This document shows, piece by piece, positions 56,244 through 64,000 of a DNA stretch of 64,000 nucleotides. The first letter of the stretch is position 1. Each line of letters starts with the position of its first letter. Under the pieces are notes generated by a model. The model did no database searches. It had not been told where the DNA came from and saw nothing but the letters and a program-made list of their open reading frames with translations. The stretch covers positions 67,560,366 through 67,624,365 of the forward strand of contig OX326958.1 of NCBI GenBank assembly GCA_946800325.1. Direction: 5' to 3'. Both the position numbers and the translations under genes were made by a program. The stretch comes from Luzula sylvatica (lineage: Eukaryota; Streptophyta; Magnoliopsida; Poales; Juncaceae).

Positions 56244-56951
56244 TAAATGATTAATTCTAAATATTTAAAAATAAATAATTGTGAATTAATCGTTAATCCA
56301 AAACATTAATTATTGGATTAATCATGAATTAATCTTGGAGAATTGTGCGAGAATTTGAGGGGCATAATATATAGCCTCATAATAATATATCTTTTGAAAA
56401 TATCTGCAACTGTGAAGTACAACAAAGTATAATATATCTTTTGAAAATATCTGCAAGTATGAAGTACAACAAAGTATGGGAATAGCTAAAATGTAGTCAT
56501 GATTAATCTAGAGGTAAAGATCAATCAGCTTTTTTACTATGTTTTCATTTTTCACCATCAAAATCGTGATGTCATCATCATTGACATCACGATTTTGGTT
56601 CGGAGAAAATTAATCTCCAATTTGCACCCGAAATTTTCTTATAATTAATAATGATTCTAATTAGTTTTTAATTAATTATTTTTTAATTAAACTAATCAAT
56701 ATTGTAATGAATTAAATTTCAATTAAAATTATTAAATTTTGGGTTAAAGATTAATTGAAAAGAAGTTGAGTAGTAAATTCAAAAAGAAAATTATGATGCC
56801 ATTAGATCCCCCCGGAGGGGGGGGAAGGAAGGGAAAGCATAATTTTTCCAAGATGTATCTCCGTGTACTAAAAGAGGGAGGAATTGTTTTTCACTTTAGC
56901 AACAACTAACATATCTACATATCTATGCTTGACACGATGCTTGACACACGT
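56244..56951. other. Intergenic spacer
   Basis: A near-exact 40-bp repeat (TATCTTTTGAAAATATCTGCAA at about 56387 and 56433). The short inverted word CATCACGATTTTGG/AAAATCGTGATGTC lies near 56560-56600. A C/G run occurs at 56808-56824. No gene. Confidence 0.55.
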
Positions 56952-56970
56952 GTAGAGGCCACTTTTCATT

Positions 56971-57570
56971 TTTTTTTTTTTTTTAAGTTGGTCCTAGAAC
57001 ACAAACATGCTCATGATTGGCCTAATTTTTCATATATGGGAATATTATTCATACGTTGGGAGACACAGTGCTGGATATTGTTTGCCAGCTCTCTAGTGGC
57101 GTGTTCCGAATTTGGGAGTAACCCGAATTTTTGTAAGCATTCCAAGGTGTATGAACATTGCATGAAAAGATGGGGTGTAGTTTCTAAGGGGCCACTACAT
57201 AAGACACATCGGATCTCTATGTCCCCTCCTCTCTTTTGAAAATTCGACTGCGTAAGAATCCTATCGTCGAAGACTAACCAAAGGAATATTTTGATTTGAA
57301 CGGAATTTTAGCCCTAAATACTTGAACCGACCATAGTTTTAACCATTCCGGGTAAAATAATGAAATCATAGCACTTTTTGGTACTGAAAGTAGAAGTACC
57401 CGTTCTACTAGGAGAAGCATTGGGGGTAATATCGCAAGTTGTAAATCGGTTGTAATCGTATTAGATCTTTGAAGAAATAAGACGATACTGATTTCGATTT
57501 TTTGCCAGTCAAAGAGCCTTCCTGGATGCCATACAAGTCTGAGATATATTTGGTCCATAATGAACTTTTG
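56971..57570 (-). mobile_element. 5'-truncated LINE (600 bp)
   Basis: The flanks GTAGAGGCCAC(T/C)TTTCATT at 56952-56970 and 57571-57589 are a 19-bp duplication with one mismatch. Poly(T) at the left edge is the minus-strand poly(A) tail. It encodes the zf-RVT end of a LINE reverse transcriptase in broken frames: KIFLWLVFDDRILTQSNFQK, then RCVLCSGPLETTPHLFMQCS. Confidence 0.88.
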
Positions 57571-57589
57571 GTAGAGGCCACCTTTCATT

Positions 57590-58129
57590 GCCTTCCCTTC
57601 TGCAAATAATGTGAAGTATTGTACTAACACAAAAATTCATGGTTATACCTTGATTTTTTTTCATATTTGGCATTATCGAAAGCTCAATATGTAAGAATAG
57701 TTGCCGATCTGTTCAAATAACAAATCCAGTTCTTCCGTCAGTAATTTTGTCCGGGTGCCTGGCATAAGAGCTCTGGCGTTAATTTAGATTTTAATTACAG
57801 GGTTAAACATTGCTAACTTCTTTCGTCAGACTTGTACATGCATTACTTAGTGAATTTTGAGGAGACATTGTGCGTATGTGGACGCGTATTTTTGCATTTA
57901 CATTTTTTCACCAGATCTTCGAGGATGTAATAACTGCACATCAGAGCCCCTCCTTTCTTCTTCTTTCTTTTTTTCTTTTTCTTCTTTCTTCTTCTTCCTT
58001 CTTTTTTTCTTGTTCTTCTTCCAAACCGAGTGTTCTCCTTTCTTCTTCGAGTTTTTGTTCCTTTACAAACCGAGTTCTTCGAGATATTTTTCCTTACATT
58101 GATATGTTTTTTCTTTCGTTAGATTAAAT
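57590..58129. other. Spacer with a pyrimidine-rich tract
   Basis: A T/C tract (about 57948-58020) resembles a 5' UTR or degenerate microsatellite. The frames through it are low complexity and are not taken as genes. Confidence 0.5.
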
Positions 58130-60316
58130 TGTTGATAAGCCCGAGCCCGAAATAATAAATCAAGTTTAATTAGCCCATATAAATTTAAGAAATAATTATA
58201 GGACAGCTTTTATTATAAGAAAATTAGTTTAGGAAATAAGTTTAAGGCAATGTTTAATTTCTTATATTCCAAGTTTATGGAGCCTATAAATAGGCCTCAG
58301 ATGTTTAGGAATTAAACACGTTTAAAATATATCAAAATATCAATTATAAGAGAGAGAGAGAGAGAGTTGTTTATTAGAAATCGCTATTAGAAATCCATAT
58401 TTGAATCTTATATTACCAACAAATTGGCATCAGAGCGATGACTAGTTATGTGAGTGCTTTTGGCCATATACCGCTACCGCGATTGACGAAGACGAATTAC
58501 GAAGTATGGAGTATCCATATGCGGACGTTACTCGGTGCGCAAGATGTTTGGGAGATAGTTGAAGTTGGCTACGTGAAACCGGTTGCCGAAACGGAGCAGA
58601 CGGTAAACCAGTTGAAATCAATGAAAGAGAAGCGAGTGAAGGGCAAGACCGTCATGTACCTGTTGTACCAAGATGTAGACGAGTCAGGTTTTCAAAAGAT
58701 TGCCGGCGCAAAAACTTCGAAGGAAGCATGGGACACTTTGGAGAGAGTGTTCAAGGGTGCCGACCAAGTGAAGCAAGTAAGGCTTCAGACTTTGCGAGGT
58801 GAATTGGAGTCCATGAAGATGAAGGAATCCGAGGGAGTGTCCGATTACATCTCGCGTGTACAAGCAGTGGCGAATCAGTTAAAGGACAACGGAGAATCTC
58901 TAACCAACGCAAGAGTTGTTGAGAAGATTCTACGATCTTTAACCGAGAAGTTCGAAAACGTGGTGTGCGTTATTGAAGAGTCGAAAGATTTAGATCAAAT
59001 GTCCGTTGTTGAACTGACGGGTTCACTAGGGCACACAAGCAGCGAAAGAAAAAGAAGGAGAACGAGTCACACCAGGAGGCTCTGCAAGTCAAGGCGACCA
59101 TAGATGAAGACAATGTGATGTATGCTGAGAACAATCGAGGAAGAGGAAGCGGCCGAGGAGGTCGATTTGGTGGTCGAGGCAGAGCCGAAAACTATAATTT
59201 CGAAGAAAAGAAGCAACCAAATTAGCAAAATTGGCGCGGCCGAGGACGAGGTCGCGGACGAGGAGGCTGGTGGAGTCGAGCAAGTGCCGAGTGTTACAAC
59301 TGCGGCAAACCTGGACACTACGCGAAGGAGTGCTGGTCCGAGAAAAAGGTGAAGGAAAACGCCAACCTAGTAGAGAAGGAGGCCAATTATGGTGTTCTCA
59401 TGATGGCTCACGAAGACACCACATTGGAGAGCGATACGATATGGTACCTCGACACCGGCGCAAGCAACCACATGTGCGGACACAAACATCTTTTCGTAGA
59501 GATGAAGTAGATAGACGATGTGCACGTGTCATTTGGAGATGCGTCAAAGGTCCAAGTGAAGGACAAAGGTAAAATTCGATTCTATCATAATGATGTTAAA
59601 GAAGGACATATCAAAAATATCTATTACGTGCTCGAGATGAAGAGCAACATAATCAGCATGGGACAACTATTGGAGAGAGGATACTCGGTCTTCATGAAAG
59701 ATCGAATGATGCAGCTGAAGGACAAGGAAGGTCGATTAATTGCGCGTGTTGAAATGACGAAGAATCGAATGTTCAACCTCAACCTGAGAAGTGTGCATAG
59801 AATGTGCTTACGAGTCGACATGGGGGACAAATTTTGGCTCTGGCATTTGCGGTTTGGACACTTGCACTTTGGAGACCTGCGAGAGTTGGCAAAGAAGGAC
59901 ATGATGCACGGTCTGCCAGATATGGACTACACAAGCATATTTTGCGAAAGTTGCGTACTCGATAAACATGTAAGAGTCTCATTTCAGAAGAAGACGGAAT
60001 ATGAAGCAGCAAACCCTCTCGAGTTGGCGCACACCGACATTTGTGGACCGCTCACACCGAAATCGTTTAGTGAGAAAATATATTGTATTGCATTCGTTGA
60101 TGATTACACTAGGAGGACCTGGGTTTATTTTTTGAAGAAAAAATCCAAGGCATTCGAAGTCTTCAAGAGATTCAAGGTGCTTGTCAAGAAGATGACTGGG
60201 CGATATATCAAATCTTTGCGGTCCGATAGAGGCGGCGAGTACACGTCGGCCGTTTTTACGAATTTTTGTGAGGAGCAAGGAATTAAGAGATTCTTGATTG
60301 CGCTGTACTCGTCTCA
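58130..60316 (+). mobile_element. Copia element, 5' half only, fused to segment B
   Basis: The 5' LTR is 58130-58421 (292 bp, TGTTGATAAGCCCG...TTACCAACA), with a TATA-type motif (GCCTATAAATAGGCC, about 58274). A primer-binding site, TTGGCATCAGAGCG, starts at 58424. Gag, protease and the first part of integrase follow. The element stops inside integrase at about 60316, where DUF247 sequence begins. Reverse transcriptase, RNase H and 3' LTR are absent from the window. Confidence 0.92.
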
Positions 60317-60395
60317 GACATACTCGTATACAGGAAATTACGTCATAGCATATGTTATTCCCTTTCCGAGCTTATTCACTCGCAAGAAGATGTGA
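58438..60395 (+). pseudogene. Copia gag-protease-integrase, broken, ending in a chimeric frame
   Basis: Gag (UBN2-type, LTKTNYEVWSIHMRTLLG) starts at 58438. A frameshift near 59030 is followed by an RGRGG-like basic region. A zinc knuckle (CYNCGKPGHYAKEC) lies near 59290 and a protease (TIWYLDTGASNHMCG) near 59445. A stop at 59508 precedes the next open stretch (59520-60395): GAG-pre-integrase (LWHLRFGHLHFGDLRELAKK) and integrase (AHTDICGP, FVDDYTRRTW, SLRSDRGGEY). The catalytic Glu region is missing: after RFLIALYSSQ the frame runs for about 27 residues into the DUF247 segment (TYSYTGNYVIAYV). Without that Glu and RT it cannot transpose. Confidence 0.9.
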
Positions 60396-60727
60396 AATTA
60401 CTTTCAGAAAAGGAAATAATCGTGAATCAATTGGGAAGTAACGAGAAAATCTTAGGTCTATTTAGGAAACTGGCCAATGGTGTCGATTTGGATTTCCATG
60501 GAGAGTTCTATCTGAAATCGATTTGTGAAATGTTGCAATCTCACTATATCATGGAGTCGGATAGATGGCTCTAACGATATAAATTAAGTAACAAGTGGTT
60601 TATTTTATTAGTGATCTTCTCAATTATGATTGTCTTTGCATTTCTCTCAAGGGCAGTTCATTCGGTTATGTTGTACTTCAAGCCGGCTCAGGTAATAATT
60701 CAAGTTAAGAACGGTCGTTCTCTCTAG
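60317..60727 (+). pseudogene. DUF247 3' fragment (copy B)
   Basis: Matches 16276-16692. It encodes, in broken frames, the end of a DUF247 protein: ELIHSQEDVKLFSEKE-equivalent sequence, FHGEFYLKSICEMLQSHYIM, a stop near 60572, then the C-terminal hydrophobic segment. The upstream four fifths of the gene are absent here. Confidence 0.85.
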
Positions 60728-61689
60728 AAGATATATATTAATGTAATTGATGTTGCTGAATTTAAATGGATAATTTGTCATTACTGTTTTTATATATTGT
60801 TGAATAAAGACGCAAAATATTTTTCGTCAAAAATGAAGTCAAGAGATATCATGAAATTAATTAGCATATATTAGTTGTTGAATTGTTTTTGCAAATGGTA
60901 ATAGCGAGGCAAGAGCTGGAGAAACATAGAGACTTGATTTGCAAATGAGTTTATTATTTGTTTCTAAATTTGGATGATAAGACTCATATTTTTAGGACGA
61001 CAAGTTTGGAAGAAAAAACTAGTAAATGATGTATCATAGTTAGACATTCGTCATACACTACTCATACATACGATACATAATACATTTGTGTAAAATTCAA
61101 ATCAAATGATTTTCAAATCGATCATATATAACGAATACGCTATTGATTTGATTATTCGTGTTTATTTATGTTTATTTTACACAATACAAGTACAATAATC
61201 GGTATATAAAAACATACAAAATATACCATTGTGAAATGATCGAGAAATATAATTATTTTATTAAATAATTTTTAATAAAACCAAAAAATTATACATTTAA
61301 ATTGATATTTTTATTTAAAACCAAAAAATTATACATTTAAATTGATATTTTTAATTTAAATATTTGTTTGAAATTTAAGCTTTTATTGTTTATTTTAGTT
61401 TAAAAAAATTATAATTTTTTTAATAAAAAAAATATTATACGACAATATATGTATAGTATGTGTATTTTTAGATAATACAAAGTACACAAAATGTACAAAA
61501 AATGTAATTCAGAACCTGAATTCTCGATTCTAAATAAAAGGATACAAATTCCCGATTTATCAAAAGAATCCAGATTTCAGTTTCGGATTATAAAACCGGG
61601 AAAAGGAATGGTTTTTACCAACCTCCCTTATCAGCTCAACAGTTGAAGCCCTGAAAAGGCAAAACATTTCCAAATTCCAATCCATTGCC

Positions 61690-62175
61690 ATGGGCCTGAA
61701 CCCGTCGAAGCGAGTACAATCCACCCTCTCAGCCTCCGATGAATTCACCGTCGCCTGCAATTCCACCTTTTCCCGCCTCGCCCAATCTCACCTCCTCCAC
61801 ACATATCAACTCCTTCACGCCTCCACTCTCGTCCACTCCTCCCTCCTAAATTTGCCATTAATCTCCCGCTTCGCTCCTTCTCCGCCCTCCCAATTCTCCG
61901 TCGACACTTCTTATCGCAAATTCATCAAGCAGAATAGTCAAAATAATTATTCAGAGGGGTTGGATTTGGAGGCATTTACGGAAGTTGAGCTGGGGTTGTT
62001 TACGGATGCTGTGATGTCGGGTATGGGAGCCGAGATTGGAAGGATAGTGCCTATCGGTGCATTAGTTATTGCCGGAGTTGGCGCGGCAGTTAGGGTTCCG
62101 ACGGGTTTAATTGGGAAGGTTGTAGGGGTTTATGCTGCTGGTGTGGCGGCGACGGTGTTTCTAGGGTCTGGTTGA
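61690..62175 (+). CDS. Conserved plant protein of unknown function, 161 aa (copy B)
   Basis: Same start, length and protein as the gene at 17621-18106. The coding sequences differ by three bases that I can see, all at third positions of Gly codons (GGT/GGC, GGA/GGT, GGG/GGT), so the proteins are identical. The flanks differ by substitutions and indels. Features are as in copy A: polar Ser-rich N-terminus, acidic middle, Gly/Val/Ala-rich hydrophobic C-terminus. Its 3' flank is free of the insertions seen in copy A. Confidence 0.85.
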   Translation: MGLNPSKRVQSTLSASDEFTVACNSTFSRLAQSHLLHTYQLLHASTLVHSSLLNLPLISRFAPSPPSQFSVDTSYRKFIKQNSQNNYSEGLDLEAFTEVELGLFTDAVMSGMGAEIGRIVPIGALVIAGVGAAVRVPTGLIGKVVGVYAAGVAATVFLGSG

Positions 62176-63615
62176 AGACGAAAGTGAGTTTGGTTTCCCC
62201 TCCAGTTCTTAGTCAAATGGAGATATCAGCCTCCATGTATTTTGTTGTACAGTACTAATAATAATTATCTTTCTAAATTTTGTACTAAGAATAAAATTAT
62301 ATTGATTATAAGTAGAAGAGATGTAGCCCAATCTACATTTGGTCCAGTTGGGCCAAAATTCTAGAAAAGCCTATGTATAATTGAAAATTGAAAATCCCTT
62401 TTCAATAGAGCGGTTAAATACGAGGGCCACGTATAATTTCCATTTGCAAAATTCTAACAAAACAGTGAGAATAATCAATGGATTAATAGAATATGGTAGT
62501 GACATGATTGACCAAGGATTTTTCTTAATAAGTACATTTGATTGTCCTTGTCCAAAATAGAAATGGTCATTTAATTTGAAATTTGTATGTTATACCCTAA
62601 TTTCCTAATACGACTGTTGGTTGTTTTTACTTTTTCCTATATTATTATCTAGAAAGGACAGACTTTAGAATTTTCTCACCAATTGGCATAAAAACTCCAA
62701 CCTTATATTTGAGATTGAAATTAGGAACCTTCCGTAGAAAAAGGTTAAAAATAATGAACCAAATACCTTGTTTGCCAATCTGTATTTCAATCATTCTCCC
62801 CTCATCCAATAAGAAAAAAAGCAAATAAATTAATTTTTTTGGCACGCAAGCTTATAATTTATCGAGTGTTTTCATTTTGATTTTAAATGATGCGTCACTG
62901 CATAATTGTTTATGAAACTTTCTAGCACTGCTATATTATCAAATCCCTGTGCTAATTGCATTCCAAATTTGTTATGTATGTGTTAACAATTAAATCTCGC
63001 CTTTATCACTTACCAAAAGATCTTCATTTTAGAAAAACTACTGTTCGAAATGACATCTGTTCTCGTGAAAATAAGTAGAGAAACCTTGACTTCATAATTT
63101 TGAATAAAAGATCATTTAAGAAATTGTTTTTGTTGATTGTAACTTCCCATTGGAAAAAGCTTCACTTGAAGTCTCTCATGCTAACACTGTTCAACACCCA
63201 TGTTTCGGCTTGAATTTGTTGCATTGAGAAATTTGAGGCTTCACTTGCGGTCAAGACACGCAATAATAACACAAACAGCCCTTGGTTTGAAAATTGAAAA
63301 CCAATCCCAGTACTTTTCTAAAATTTATTGAACTAGTCCTCCTTAAATTTTGATGTTTTATCCATCTGGATCATATACCCTGCATATTCGGGTCACCTAT
63401 GACGTATATTAAAAAGAACCAGGGGCTTAATGGGAATTTTGTGTACCATATTGTTAAAATAAACCCTCAATTCGTTTGAATTTAGAATTAGATGGTGATC
63501 CCTTTGGCTACAAGTTAATTTGGTCGTTTGCGTCAACAAAGGACATATTTGGTAGTCAAAAATAACTTAATCATGACTAACATTTCAATTTAATAAATAC
63601 CCCTTATCATATTTA

Positions 63616-64000
63616 TTTTTTTAGGAGAAAAGCAAGCGCGATGCGCGCTCGATCCAATCAATTTTTATATAAAAGAAAAGAAGGTACAAATAGTTTTTTA
63701 ATTACAATTGTTAAGTAAAGCAACATAGTCCCCCGGCAATGGTATACGTATTAAGCCTTTAGGTCCTAACCAATTTTCTTTTTGAACTAATCTTCAAATC
63801 ACTCATTTAACAATGAGATTTCCACAAACCCGCTAAATCTTCAACGTTCTTAATAATCAAATCATGCATTCGACCATTTCTTTGAAAAATTCGATTATTA
63901 TGTTCTCTCCAAATCGTCCACAACGTTGTTAGCCATTTGCCATCCCAACTCCTTGCTTCTACCGAGTTGCGGTCTCTTCGGTAATCCCACCAAAATGACA
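63616..64000 (-). mobile_element. LINE 3' end, running out of the window
   Basis: Starts with a short poly(T) (minus-strand poly(A)), then the family's 3' word AAGCGCGATGCGCGCTCG. It is the same family as 33512-49083. It breaks the alignment of copy B with copy A after CCCCTTATCATATTT. Confidence 0.85.
63807..64000 (-). CDS. LINE ORF2 C-terminus (partial)
   Basis: Read leftwards from the window edge to the stop at 63807. The last 60 or so residues are the end of the zf-RVT region: FWWDYRRDRNSVEARSWDGK, WLTTLWTIWREHNNRIFQRN, ending GLWKSHC. They align without gaps to the end of ORF2 at 33676 (SWDTKWLATIWTIWRERNNR, ending KWNAHC). No stop or frameshift is seen in this part, so the element may be younger than the one at 33512. 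Confidence 0.82.
   Translation of the reverse strand, partial: SFWWDYRRDRNSVEARSWDGKWLTTLWTIWREHNNRIFQRNGRMHDLIIKNVEDLAGLWKSHC

Larger units (their letters stand above)
60317..63615 (+). repeat. Segmental duplication, copy B (compact)
   Basis: Collinear with 16276-28090 but lacking the transposons there. It starts inside the DUF247 coding region at a junction with Copia integrase. It ends where a LINE is inserted at 63616, so the true right end is not visible. Confidence 0.92.

Noticed and set aside
57857..58127. Phe/Ser-rich ORFs over the pyrimidine tract
   Set aside because: Composition follows the T/C tract; no conserved motif.

Overview
This is nuclear DNA of a flowering plant, most likely a eudicot. 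The evidence is GT-AG introns, plant-only families (FAR1/FHY3, DUF247, cytochrome b561-DOMON, PIP/IDA-type peptide precursors), AT-rich spacers, and plant transposons of nearly every class. There are no bacterial or organellar operons. A 200-base run of N at 9792-9991 marks an assembly gap. I cannot name the species.

Layout. 1-2427: 3' end of a Sirevirus-type Copia element (end of an env-like ORF, repeated polypurine tracts, 3' LTR). Its LTR cuts a FAR1-like gene on the minus strand (2428 to about 4500), whose 5' UTR intron and upstream side carry two 22-bp repeat arrays in opposite orientation. 5502-5866: a perfect 180-bp tandem duplication. 8480-8698 and 13511-13900: two small secreted-peptide genes on the minus strand, one PIP-like and one with three PIP/IDA-like motifs; between them lie hAT elements, the gap and a Helitron 3' end. 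15318-16692: a broken DUF247 gene. 17621-18106: an intact 161-residue gene of unknown function.

Segments 16276-28090 (A) and 60317-63615 (B) are copies of one ancestral segment: DUF247 3' end, 161-residue gene, and about 1.5 kb downstream. B is compact. A has been enlarged by a hAT element holding a Sirevirus solo LTR, a Pack-MULE-like element, a second MULE holding a 5'-truncated LINE which itself holds a hAT MITE, and a 1.1-kb hAT element. B keeps the empty sites, so boundaries and target duplications can be read directly.

32871-33463 and about 49190-49270 hold pieces of an unknown minus-strand gene, apparently split by a 5.4-kb L1-type LINE (33512-49083). That LINE is itself interrupted by a non-autonomous LTR element (35021-40527, two 1.39-kb LTRs, no pol) and by a nearly full-length Copia element (44186-48927). 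50003-54557 is the best conventional gene in the window: a four-exon cytochrome b561 and DOMON protein of 364 residues with an unbroken frame. 55866-58129 holds a MITE and a short LINE insertion. 58130-60316 is the 5' half of another Copia element, fused at its integrase to segment B. The window ends in the 3' end of another LINE of the same family as the one at 33512.

Genes with intact frames: the two peptide precursors, the two copies of the 161-residue protein, the cytochrome b561-DOMON gene, and an ORF carried inside a MULE (25563-25994). Nearly everything else is mobile DNA or its debris. All family assignments come from reading motifs by eye; no database search was run.
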